DNA of 59,422 nt from Bacteroidales bacterium (GTDB lineage Bacteria; Bacteroidota; Bacteroidia; Bacteroidales; P3): contig SFPR01000010.1 in assembly GCA_004551865.1 (NCBI GenBank), positions 1 to 59,422 on the forward strand, in the 5' to 3' direction. The notes beneath the pieces are model-generated. The model worked only from the letters and a program-made list of their open reading frames with translations, did no database searches and was not told where the DNA came from. This document shows positions 17,566 to 25,747 of this stretch, piece by piece (the first letter of the stretch is position 1; each line of letters opens with the position of its first letter). Both the position numbers and the translations under genes were made by a program.

Positions 17566-18361
17566 GGAGTTGCATCTTTTCATTTTTGAGGGAGAAAAGA
17601 CAGAAATATCATTTCTATACAGCCTTGAAAGCAAATTTATGGGCAGCAGAAATGCGATAAAGTGCGTCTTTGGTGCTGAGATATACCAATTATTCAAGCT
17701 AATGAAAAAAGATGCCGACTTGGATATTGTAGGCATACTCAAAGAACGCAACCCCGAAAATGTTGAAACACTCAAAGGCTGCAATCAAGACAGCTTTGCA
17801 GGAATTTATTTATTCTTTGACTACGATGCTCACTCGCCAAACGCTGACGATACTAAGATTACAGAAATGCTTAATTTCTTTAACAACGAAACAGAGAACG
17901 GATTACTCTATCTGAGTTACCCGATGGCAGAAGCCCTTCGCCATTATAAAGACAACGAGACGTTCAAAGACCTGCTTGCAAAATGCAAAGGCGGCAACAA
18001 ACTTTCAACTATGAACTGCCCAAACAAGAATAGCTGCCCTGACATAGAGAATTGCAAGAGCGAACCTCATTACAAAGAGATTGTTCAGAAGGATTGCCGT
18101 AGCCAACTAACCAATATGAATAAATATGACAAACAAATATGGAAAGAACTGATTGAAGTCCATGTTTGCAAGATGAACTATTTGGTTAATGACACCTACA
18201 CCCTGCCGACCAAAACTGAAACTCAAAGCACCATATTCGACAAACAATTAGCAAAACATATCAATCAGCCCTGCCCAAAAGTTGCAGTACTAAGTGCCTT
18301 TCCTATATATATACTCGATTACTACGGAACAGAGAAACTAAAACAAAAGTTGAAAGAATAA
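17555..18361 (+). CDS. TOPRIM-type effector (AriB/DUF4435- or RloB-like)
   Basis: 268 residues with three TOPRIM-like marks: FIFEGEKTE (E12/E14) at the N-terminus, LFFDYDAH (D89-x-D91), and YPMAEAL (122-128), which recalls the P-x-x-E-A segment of DUF4435/RloB proteins. A Cys-rich stretch at 144-181 (C144, C155, C161, C167, C181) suggests a zinc-binding insertion. It overlaps the upstream ATPase gene by 11 bases, so the pair is translated together. In PARIS the TOPRIM partner cleaves tRNA and halts growth. The same outcome here is inference; an RloB/AbiLii relationship is equally possible. Confidence 0.75.
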   Translation: MSNKELHLFIFEGEKTEISFLYSLESKFMGSRNAIKCVFGAEIYQLFKLMKKDADLDIVGILKERNPENVETLKGCNQDSFAGIYLFFDYDAHSPNADDTKITEMLNFFNNETENGLLYLSYPMAEALRHYKDNETFKDLLAKCKGGNKLSTMNCPNKNSCPDIENCKSEPHYKEIVQKDCRSQLTNMNKYDKQIWKELIEVHVCKMNYLVNDTYTLPTKTETQSTIFDKQLAKHINQPCPKVAVLSAFPIYILDYYGTEKLKQKLKE

Positions 18362-18497
18362 ATCGACAGATTTTCTCTATTGAAAAACGCAGACAAGAGA
18401 GACATTTTGGCGATGCCTCCCTTGTACAAGAAATTAAACTATACTAATCAAAGCAACTAATGCTCCATGATGTTTCTTTGTCTTTTTATTCTGATTG

Positions 18498-18510
18498 AAA
18501 CAAAATCACC
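18498..18510. repeat. Right 13-bp direct repeat of the AAA/TOPRIM module
   Basis: Exact copy of the 16333-16345 sequence, 10 bases past the stop of the second DUF5683-like gene. Removing the interval between the copies would place the two paralogues next to each other. Confidence 0.5.
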
Positions 18511-18519
18511 TCTTTTTGA

Positions 18520-19221
18520 TTAGAAACTTAGAGAAAAGCCGATGCCTTTGGTAAATGTTGGCGACATTCCTCCGTTTTGCTGCATGATGTTGTTGTATGA
18601 CAATTCTGGTCTTACACCAAGAGAAACCTTGTCGTTTATCTTCATTGACAGATAACCATTGTCCAAGTTCACTTTCTTGGCAAGGTCTACAGCATTCACA
18701 ATCGTTCCTATATTAAAAATGAATTGTGTAATAGAAAATATCAAAGTCATAACCGATGCCACATCATAGTCAAACAACAAATAAGTTGTAGTAACCAATG
18801 CCGGATAACCTAAAAGACCCCATGCCACATATCCCCAACCTGTTTGGAAATCGGTTGCATATAGATGACCGGCTCCCGGAATAAAGAACGAAAGAAGTCC
18901 TGCTGCAAAAGGAGATTTGCGAGAGGATACTTTGTACTTTGGTTCTGTCGGATTTTTAGTTGAGAAATTGGAATTTGTTTGCTGTTGAGATTGAACGGTC
19001 GGAGTTTCTTTTGTCATCTTTTCAATTTCTTCAATAGGATATACAAATACTGAACCATCGGCAGTTTGTATCTTCAAACTAACTCCCGGAACTTGTTCTA
19101 TTATTACTCCTTTTATCATTCCTCCATTTTTGAGATAAACAACATCTTGTGTGTTATTCTGTGCATACATTGATAATCCTGCAAACAGGATTGCAATCAA
19201 TACAAAAATCTTCTTTGTCAT
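18520..19221 (-). CDS. DUF5683-like exported membrane protein, copy 2
   Basis: 233 residues, paralogous to the protein at 15566-16243. Both share the signal peptide style (FAGLSMYAQ), a V.YLKNGG.IKG.I.EQ.PG domain, KSPFAAGLLSFFIPGAGHLYATD, helical segments, and a closing MKINDKVSLGVRPELSYN...QQNGG.SP.FTKGIGFSLSF. A linker rich in Q/N/S sits at about residues 75-95. It follows the small lipoprotein gene by 50 bases and is probably cotranscribed with it. The tandem arrangement with copy 1 is interrupted by the AAA/TOPRIM module. Function unknown. Confidence 0.72.
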   Translation of the reverse strand: MTKKIFVLIAILFAGLSMYAQNNTQDVVYLKNGGMIKGVIIEQVPGVSLKIQTADGSVFVYPIEEIEKMTKETPTVQSQQQTNSNFSTKNPTEPKYKVSSRKSPFAAGLLSFFIPGAGHLYATDFQTGWGYVAWGLLGYPALVTTTYLLFDYDVASVMTLIFSITQFIFNIGTIVNAVDLAKKVNLDNGYLSMKINDKVSLGVRPELSYNNIMQQNGGMSPTFTKGIGFSLSF

Positions 19222-19271
19222 AGTGTTTTAGTTTTTACTTTAACTTTAAACTTGATTTAACTTTTTCCTTA

Positions 19272-19496
19272 CTACTTTTCATCACATTTCACCCAAAGGG
19301 CATCTGAAAAATCCGAAGCCGAAATTTCCGAACATTCCCCTTTGTAATCAATTACTGTTTCCGTATGATAATACCAATAGTTGGCATCTGCATCGGTATA
19401 AACCTTACAGGTACAATCCGAACCACTACAACTCGACAAAGATATTGCCGAAAATACGATTATTCCAACAATCAATAGTTTTTTACTTTTTTTCAT
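19272..19496 (-). CDS. Small lipoprotein
   Basis: 74 residues. A lysine-rich n-region (MKKSKK) is followed by a hydrophobic stretch ending in a lipobox-like SLSSC, so the mature protein probably starts at that Cys and is lipid-anchored. The short mature part contains additional cysteines (CTCKVY, GECSE, VKCDEK) and many acidic and aromatic residues. I do not recognise a family. It lies 50 bases before DUF5683-like copy 2. Confidence 0.6.
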   Translation of the reverse strand: MKKSKKLLIVGIIVFSAISLSSCSGSDCTCKVYTDADANYWYYHTETVIDYKGECSEISASDFSDALWVKCDEK

Positions 19497-19579
19497 TTTT
19501 TGATAATTTTTACTTTTTTATATCTTTCCGCCTCGTCCCAAAGGCAACTTATTTTCTTTACTTCTACTTGGCGTACGGG

Positions 19580-19757
19580 CATAAAAAAACGTGGGACTTT
19601 CATCTTATTTGGGTGCGAGGCTCTGGAATACCTAATCTACCTAAAAAGTAAAGCCCACGATATTCATCGTGAGCGTTTACGACTTTACCAAGGTAGATTT
19701 GTTTGAAATTTTCCAGATTTCGCACACCCATAGTATAAGCATAAACGCTTTTATATG
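19580..19757. repeat. Long imperfect inverted repeat (MITE or structured RNA candidate)
   Basis: Nested pairings: GGGTG...TCTGGAA (19611-19628) with TTCCAGA...CACCC (19711-19729); AATCTACCT (19634-19642) with AGGTAGATT (19691-19699); GTAAAG (19648-19653) with CTTTAC (19683-19688); CACGAT (19656-19661) with ATCGTG (19666-19671). A weaker outer pairing joins CATAAAAAAACG (about 19580-19591) and 19746-19757. All lie on one axis, giving a hairpin of roughly 120-180 nt. No transposase, terminal signature or promoter was found. Confidence 0.55.
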
Positions 19758-20040
19758 TCTTATCTAAATCGTACTAATTTTAATCTTTTTCTGCCTTTTG
19801 TCTATTTTCTTTTCAAGTTTATGATTTGCTAATTTACTATTAGATGCCGAATACACCAAATTATCATAATTTTTTCGACTATCCGAATTGGGCATATTAC
19901 CCAAAATTCGTACCAAGAAACAGAAAGAATGTAATTAAAGGTTGCGTTTACTTGGCGGATTGTTTGAAGGAATTGACTTGATTTGCCGATTATTTGTTCT
20001 ACCGGTTGGAAAGAGTTTACCGAACAATCACTCGATTGTA

Positions 20041-20083
20041 ACAAAACAAAAAAGCATTGGGCGAATGCTTTCACCCAATGCTT
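20041..20083 (-). terminator. dnaK terminator
   Basis: On the minus strand AAGCATTGGG (20083-20074) pairs with CCCAATGCTT (20061-20052), followed by TTTTTTGTTTTG. A clear Rho-independent terminator 23 bases past the dnaK stop. Confidence 0.85.
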
Positions 20084-20105
20084 CAAAAGTATTTTGGATT
20101 ATGAA

Positions 20106-22010
20106 TTACTTCACTTCTTCAAAGTCGGTGTCAGTAACTTCTCCGTCTTGATTGTTCTTGTTGTCGTTTGATGTCGATTGATTTTGAGATGCTCCTTGCT
20201 GACCTGATTGTCCTTGTGAGTACATATCTGCAGAGGCTGCTTGGAAGACGGTATTCAACTTCTCCGATGCTGCATCTATTGCAGAGATGTTCTTTGCTGC
20301 ATGAGCGTCTTTCAATTCCTTCAAGGCACTTTCTATCTCACCTTTCTTGTCTGCCGGCAACTTATCTCCGTTTTCTTTCAAGGCTTTCTCAACTTGGAAT
20401 ATCATTGCATCTGCCTGATTGATTTTGTCAGCTTCTTCTTTCAATTTCTTGTCGGCATCTGCATTTGCTTCTGCTTCTGCTTTCATTCTCTTGATTTCTT
20501 CTTCGCTCAATCCGCTCGATGCTTCAATTCTGATTGATTGTTCTTTGTTTGTTGCCTTATCTTTTGCAGATACATTCAAGATTCCGTTGGCGTCTATGTC
20601 GAATGTTACTTCGATTTGTGGCACTCCTCTTTGTGCAGGTGGAATGCCGTCAAGTATAAACCTGCCTATGGTCTTGTTATCGGTCGCACGAGTTCTCTCT
20701 CCTTGCAAAACGTGTATCTCAACCGAAGGTTGATTGTCTTGTGCCGTCGAGAAGATTTGTGATTTCTTCGTCGGGATTGTTGTGTTGGCATCAATCAACT
20801 TGGTCATCACTCCTCCCAATGTCTCTATACCCAACGACAATGGTGTAACATCAAGCAACAACACGTCTTTTACTTCTCCTGTCAAAACTCCTCCTTGGAT
20901 TGCTGCTCCGACAGCCACAACCTCATCGGGATTTACTCCCTTTGAAGGGACTTTTCCAAAGAAGTCTTCAACTATCTTTTGAACGGCAGGGATACGTGTG
21001 CTTCCTCCGACCAAGATAACCTCATTGATTTGAGACTTATCTAATCCTGCATCTGCCAATGCTTTTCTGCAAGGTTCGATTGTTGCTTTTATCAAGTCAT
21101 CACAAAGTTGTTCAAACTTAGCTCTTGACAAGGTGCGAACCAAGTGTTGAGGAACTCCATCAATAGGCATGATGTATGGAAGGTTTATTTCTGTTGAGCT
21201 TGAAGAAGACAACTCTATCTTTGCTTTTTCTGCAGCTTCTTTCAAACGTTGCAAAGCCATAGGGTCTTTTCTCAAATCAACATGGAAGTCATTCATAAAC
21301 TCTTCTGCCAACCAATCGATGATTCTCTTGTCGAAGTCGTCTCCTCCCAAGTGTGTATCTCCGTTTGTGGATTTTACTTCAAACACTCCGTCTCCCAACT
21401 CGAGGATTGAAATATCGAACGTACCACCACCGAGGTCAAATACTGCAATGTGTGCATCTTGATCTTTCTTATCCAAGCCGTATGCCAAGGCTGCGGCTGT
21501 TGGTTCGTTGATAATTCTTCTTACCTTCAAACCTGCAATTTCTCCTGCTTCCTTCGTCGATTGACGTTGTGCATCATTGAAGTATGCAGGCACTGTTATG
21601 ACTGCTTCTGTTACCTCTTGACCCAAGTAGTCTTCGGCTGTCTTTTTCATCTTTTGAAGAATGATTGCCGAAATTTCTTGTGGTGAATACAACTTTCCGT
21701 CAATATCTACTCGAGGTGTGTTGTTATCGCCTTTCACTACTTTGTAAGGAACGTGTTCAATCTCTCTTTGAACCTTGTCGAATGTCTCTCCCATAAATCT
21801 CTTTATGGAGTAAACTGTGTTGTGAGGGTTGGTGATTGCCTGACGCTTTGCAGGGTCGCCCACTTTTCTCTCTCCGGAAGATACAAATCCCACAACAGAA
21901 GGTGTTGTTCTTCTTCCTTCACTATTAGCAATCACTACGGGTTCGTTACCCTCCATTACCGACACGCAACTATTCGTTGTACCTAAATCTATTCCAATTA
22001 TCTTTCCCAT
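20106..22010 (-). CDS. dnaK: Chaperone DnaK (Hsp70)
   Basis: 634-residue cytosolic chaperone. The ATPase domain begins GKIIGIDLGTTNSCVSVMEG and contains VITVPAYFNDAQRQSTK, EPTAAALAYGLD, FDLGGGTFDISILE and VGGSTRIPAVQ. The substrate-binding domain starts after the linker DVLLLDVTPLSLGIETLGG. The helical lid is followed by a Q/S/N-rich tail ending TDTDFEEVK, usual for DnaK. It is monocistronic, with its own terminator; grpE and dnaJ are not adjacent. A TGNCA-N3-TGNCA element lies 95-107 bases upstream, as at htpG. Confidence 0.98.
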   Translation of the reverse strand: MGKIIGIDLGTTNSCVSVMEGNEPVVIANSEGRRTTPSVVGFVSSGERKVGDPAKRQAITNPHNTVYSIKRFMGETFDKVQREIEHVPYKVVKGDNNTPRVDIDGKLYSPQEISAIILQKMKKTAEDYLGQEVTEAVITVPAYFNDAQRQSTKEAGEIAGLKVRRIINEPTAAALAYGLDKKDQDAHIAVFDLGGGTFDISILELGDGVFEVKSTNGDTHLGGDDFDKRIIDWLAEEFMNDFHVDLRKDPMALQRLKEAAEKAKIELSSSSSTEINLPYIMPIDGVPQHLVRTLSRAKFEQLCDDLIKATIEPCRKALADAGLDKSQINEVILVGGSTRIPAVQKIVEDFFGKVPSKGVNPDEVVAVGAAIQGGVLTGEVKDVLLLDVTPLSLGIETLGGVMTKLIDANTTIPTKKSQIFSTAQDNQPSVEIHVLQGERTRATDNKTIGRFILDGIPPAQRGVPQIEVTFDIDANGILNVSAKDKATNKEQSIRIEASSGLSEEEIKRMKAEAEANADADKKLKEEADKINQADAMIFQVEKALKENGDKLPADKKGEIESALKELKDAHAAKNISAIDAASEKLNTVFQAASADMYSQGQSGQQGASQNQSTSNDNKNNQDGEVTDTDFEEVK

Positions 22011-22104
22011 AATACTGTTATTTTTAATTGTTTCTGACTAATTTCATTAAACTACACCCTTGTCTATTCAACTTCTGTGCCAAAATATCAGAGCCGGTAT
22101 TTTA

Positions 22105-22117
22105 TGACAATTTGGCA
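22105..22117. promoter_or_regulatory. Candidate stress operator upstream of dnaK
   Basis: TGACA-ATT-TGGCA, 13 bp, the same TGNCA-N3-TGNCA layout as 5898-5910 upstream of htpG and at a similar distance from the start codon. Regulator unknown. Confidence 0.4.
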
Positions 22118-22226
22118 GAATAATCTTACATTTGTGTCGCAAAAGCCAAAGTTTCTGCCTTTTCGGCAACGCACAGATACATACTAAGCTCGTAAGCCTA
22201 TAAATTGTTCACTCAAATGGAGGGTA

Positions 22227-25223
22227 TCAAGGATTGACTTGTTGCAAAAAGGCAGGGGGAGAACAAATTGGTTCTTCGTACTCTTGGGCAAGGGCATATA
22301 TTCTGTTTAACTGCTCAAGCGTCTTATCTATCTCTTCGACATATAATCCGGGTTGGGCAAAAAGGCGTTCTACTTGGCGAAAAGTTATTTGCAAATAAGG
22401 ATTGATTACAGAGAAATACGAATCGGCAAGCATAACTCGCATATCTTCCAAGTCAAACTCCTCTGCCTGTGCGATAAGTCGCAACCACTGGTCAATAAGT
22501 GAGAGAGTTTCTATTCGCTGTTGCGATTGCTGTCTGTCGGTAAGACCTTGGTATATGTCAATTTCGGCAACAAATTCTCCGACAGCTCTTCTCATGTATA
22601 TATGTGCTTTGTCCTGCTCGTCCAAAAGAGAATAGAGCATTGCCATGTCTGCCCACACAAGCGGATAGTAGTGTTGCTCTGCGGGGAAATATCGGTCTAT
22701 GCTGTTACAAACATATAATGCATCTTTCTTTCGGTCTGCCTGAATGAGTTTGTATGCAAGGCAAACGGTATATTGGAGATATTGTCGAACGATTTCTCTT
22801 TCTGTCTCATTATAGTAGAGGTTCTTTGCATCGAAATTCCGAAATATAAATCCGTTTTTGAAGTTTGCCAACATTGCATCTTCGTCTATCACTCCTGCTT
22901 TTTGTTGTATGATTTCTCTTTGGCTGTATTTGTTTTCCGAAAGTCGGTATGCAAAGCCTTCAAGTCTCATATAGTCGTCCAGACCGAGGAAATCATCGAC
23001 CGAATATGCCGAAAAATAGATTGGTCTCTCATTTATGTTTGCCGATATGATGTCCAAGGCTGCCAAAACAGAGCGTGAAATGTCAAGATTGTCATATTTC
23101 CAACTTATCGTATCATTTCCTTTGACCACAAAGAAGCGATTTGTCGGAAAAGCGTGCAACTGCATTCCGAAGAAAGAGACGCTATTTTCCTTATCGGTAA
23201 ATTCCTTGAGGGCTTGTGATAGTTCGAGGGTATCAAACGATGGGTTAATTTGTCCGTACTGATAATCATTGATATAATTAGCTGCGGAAATGTTTAGTTT
23301 GAGGGGTTTGGAAGAATAACAAGAGTGCAACAGCTGCTCGATATACTGTCCGCTGTTGAGTAGTTGCAGGTTAATCACTCTGACATCTTGCCTTACTTTC
23401 TTGACTTGCTGAACATACCAAAGCGGAAAGGTATCGTTATCTCCGTTTGTAAACAATATGGCATTCTTTTGGCAACTGTTTAACATACTTTCGGCAAAGT
23501 TTTCGGCAGTATATTGTTTGTGGTGATTATGGTCAGAAAAGTTTTGCCACAACATAAGAGCCGGAACGGCAAAGAACAGAGGTGCCACATATTTCGGACG
23601 ACGCAGCTTGATAAGATTGACAATCATCTGACTGACACCCAACACTCCAACTGCCAACCACACAGACATAGCGGCAAAAGAAAGCAAATAGACATAGTCT
23701 CTTTCTCTTGGTTGATAGGCTGCCTGATTGAGAAAGAGTACAAGGGCAAAGGAGTTAAAGAAAAACAAAGTGGCATTGACTGTAAACTGCCTTGTGTCTT
23801 TGCCTGCCTGATAAAACAAGCCGACAAGAGCCAACAGTAAAGGAATTGCATAATAACTGTTATGAGCTTTTCGGGCCTGAGGATTGAGTTCCGAGGTCGA
23901 AACCCCGAGAAATTCATCTACAAGGTCTATTCCGGTTGCCCACTGGGAGTTCTTGTAATCTCCAAGTCCCTGAACGTCATTTGTTCTGCCACAAAAGTTC
24001 CAAAGCAGGTAGCGGAAATACATATAATTCATTTGATATGAGAAGAAAAATCTCATATTCTGCCCAAATGAAGGCTTTTCTCTCAAATCGCCACCAATTT
24101 CCACCCTATCTTCCGGCACACCTGTCCACTCAATGTAGCCATTCTCGTACATACTGCTCTCATAGTTCCACATTCTGGGGAAAAGTGTCTTCTGTTCTTT
24201 GGCAAATATGGGTTTGAGGTCTCCGTTTTCTACTTCAAACCTTTCGGGCGGCACTGCGGTGTAATATTGTCCGTAAATAAGCGGCGGTTTTGAGTAATTA
24301 TCCCTTTCAACATAGTATTTGAGGGTTTTGAAAGTCGAAGGTGAGTAACTGTTTATAGGAGGTGCTGCGGCACTTCTCAGAGGTATGATAAAATAGACGC
24401 TCAGTCCTACAAAGAAAAAGAGCAGTCCGAGAAGAGCAAACTCAATCCACCTTTTCGCCTTTCGGTTTGCAAAAAACAAAGCGACAAAGGTAAGAAACAA
24501 ATAGGCTACAACAGCCCACCAACCACAGATAGAAAGTAACCAAAGCACAAAAGGCACAAGAGCTTTGAGAATAAATACCACTCCTGCCGCTCCTATGAAG
24601 ATGTAAAGCAACAAACCCTTGTAGTTGGTTCTCCTTTGGTGAAAATAAACTATCACAACCGCAGCCGGTATGACCAACAAGGAGAGTTGATGAACACAAA
24701 GGGCTGCTCCGGCAAGGAAGATTGCCAAAAGGAGGTACTTATTCTTTGAGGTATCGTCCCATTTGAGTACCAACCAAAAAATCATTAAAGCCAACAAAGT
24801 TGCCAAAGCATACACTTCGGTCTCCGTTGCCGAGAACCATATACTGTCTGCAAAAGCAAAACACAAAGCCCCTATTATTGAAGCGATGATATTGCCCGGT
24901 TGCATAGAAGAAAACCTGTTCAAAATCCTCACACAGCTCCAAAACAACAAGGCAACACTCAAACCCATTGCCAAAGGAGATATAAAAGCGACCGCCCAAG
25001 TTTGCCAAACAGGGTTTCCAAAACCAAAAACAGAGAAAAACGCTCCTATGATTTGGTAAAGAGGAGCTCCGGGAGGGTGTCCTATCTGTAAGGTTATGGC
25101 TGTTGTCAAAAACTCTCCGCTATCCCAAAACGAGAGTGTGGGATACATTGTAAAGGTATAAAGAGTTGTGGTCAAAAGGGCAAGTGTCCAACCAATGATA
25201 TTGATGGTTTTTCTGTTCTGCAT
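22227..25223 (-). CDS. DUF2723 / GT117 family membrane protein
   Basis: 998 residues. The first ~550 residues contain about a dozen membrane helices and the family's N-terminal signature TLYTFTMYPTLSFWDSGEFLT with IGHPPGAPLYQIIGAFF. NQAAYQPRERDYVYLLSFA is another family block. The soluble C-terminal part (FTNGDNDTFPLWYVQQV...) is helical and TPR-like. DUF2723 proteins are Bacteroidota proteins classed as glycosyltransferase family 117, related to protein O-mannosyltransferases. Transfer of sugars to exported proteins is inferred from that relationship. It lies 12 bases after lptE and is very likely cotranscribed with it. Confidence 0.85.
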   Translation of the reverse strand: MQNRKTINIIGWTLALLTTTLYTFTMYPTLSFWDSGEFLTTAITLQIGHPPGAPLYQIIGAFFSVFGFGNPVWQTWAVAFISPLAMGLSVALLFWSCVRILNRFSSMQPGNIIASIIGALCFAFADSIWFSATETEVYALATLLALMIFWLVLKWDDTSKNKYLLLAIFLAGAALCVHQLSLLVIPAAVVIVYFHQRRTNYKGLLLYIFIGAAGVVFILKALVPFVLWLLSICGWWAVVAYLFLTFVALFFANRKAKRWIEFALLGLLFFFVGLSVYFIIPLRSAAAPPINSYSPSTFKTLKYYVERDNYSKPPLIYGQYYTAVPPERFEVENGDLKPIFAKEQKTLFPRMWNYESSMYENGYIEWTGVPEDRVEIGGDLREKPSFGQNMRFFFSYQMNYMYFRYLLWNFCGRTNDVQGLGDYKNSQWATGIDLVDEFLGVSTSELNPQARKAHNSYYAIPLLLALVGLFYQAGKDTRQFTVNATLFFFNSFALVLFLNQAAYQPRERDYVYLLSFAAMSVWLAVGVLGVSQMIVNLIKLRRPKYVAPLFFAVPALMLWQNFSDHNHHKQYTAENFAESMLNSCQKNAILFTNGDNDTFPLWYVQQVKKVRQDVRVINLQLLNSGQYIEQLLHSCYSSKPLKLNISAANYINDYQYGQINPSFDTLELSQALKEFTDKENSVSFFGMQLHAFPTNRFFVVKGNDTISWKYDNLDISRSVLAALDIISANINERPIYFSAYSVDDFLGLDDYMRLEGFAYRLSENKYSQREIIQQKAGVIDEDAMLANFKNGFIFRNFDAKNLYYNETEREIVRQYLQYTVCLAYKLIQADRKKDALYVCNSIDRYFPAEQHYYPLVWADMAMLYSLLDEQDKAHIYMRRAVGEFVAEIDIYQGLTDRQQSQQRIETLSLIDQWLRLIAQAEEFDLEDMRVMLADSYFSVINPYLQITFRQVERLFAQPGLYVEEIDKTLEQLNRIYALAQEYEEPICSPPAFLQQVNP

Positions 25224-25235
25224 TTGGGATTGCTG

Positions 25236-25739
25236 TTACCAATTAACGAACGACTTATTGAAAACGTCTTCCACAAGTTCTTCGTTTATCTCTTTAATCA
25301 GACTTTCTTCCACATCGCTGAGTGAATATCCGCTGTCGTACTCTCTAAACCTTGTAAATTGTGTCTGATAGTTCGATTTGGGATTTTTGCTGTCGGTAAA
25401 CTTTACCTTGATTGTGATTGTAAGCCGGTTTTTTGCTGCCTTGTCATTTGCCCCTATTGAGGAGGGAGTAACAGAATAACCCGTTATCGTTCCCACAAAG
25501 GCAACGTCGGCATTGTCATTTACTTGCACCAAAGAGGTTGAGGAATTTATCTTTGCAACAAGGGCATTGGTTATTTCGGAAGCAAGTATGGGCTGAACTA
25601 TGCTTGCTCTGTTGGTAAAGGGTTCGACAGAAAAAGTCTTGGTGTCGGGAGATATTGATGCACCTGTGAAAGAATATCCTCCGACACAAGACCCTGCAAG
25701 CAATGCTGCAAATATTACAATAATATATATACGTTTCAA
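25236..25739 (-). CDS. lptE: LPS assembly lipoprotein LptE
   Basis: 167-residue outer-membrane lipoprotein. The signal peptide ends in a lipobox (LLAGSC). The mature N-terminus GGYSFTGASI and the FTNRASIVQPILASEITNAL segment match Bacteroidota LptE, which plugs the LptD barrel and helps insert LPS. LptE in this phylum is divergent, so identification rests on these short motifs and on the neighbouring DUF2723 gene, a common arrangement. It lies 8 bases after the T9SS cargo gene, so the three probably share a transcript. Confidence 0.85.
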   Translation of the reverse strand: MKRIYIIVIFAALLAGSCVGGYSFTGASISPDTKTFSVEPFTNRASIVQPILASEITNALVAKINSSTSLVQVNDNADVAFVGTITGYSVTPSSIGANDKAAKNRLTITIKVKFTDSKNPKSNYQTQFTRFREYDSGYSLSDVEESLIKEINEELVEDVFNKSFVNW

Positions 25740-25747
25740 AGCCGCAA

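Larger units (their letters stand above)
19497..20105. other. Intergenic region before dnaK terminator
   Basis: 609 bases between the small lipoprotein start and the dnaK stop. It contains a long imperfect hairpin (19580-19757) and the dnaK terminator. Elsewhere it is AT-rich with no convincing gene; a short open frame over the hairpin has no start or context to support it. Confidence 0.6.

Noticed and set aside
20168..20762. Plus-strand open frames over dnaK and similar frames over other minus-strand genes
   Set aside because: They are antisense to strongly identified genes and have no homology-like features.
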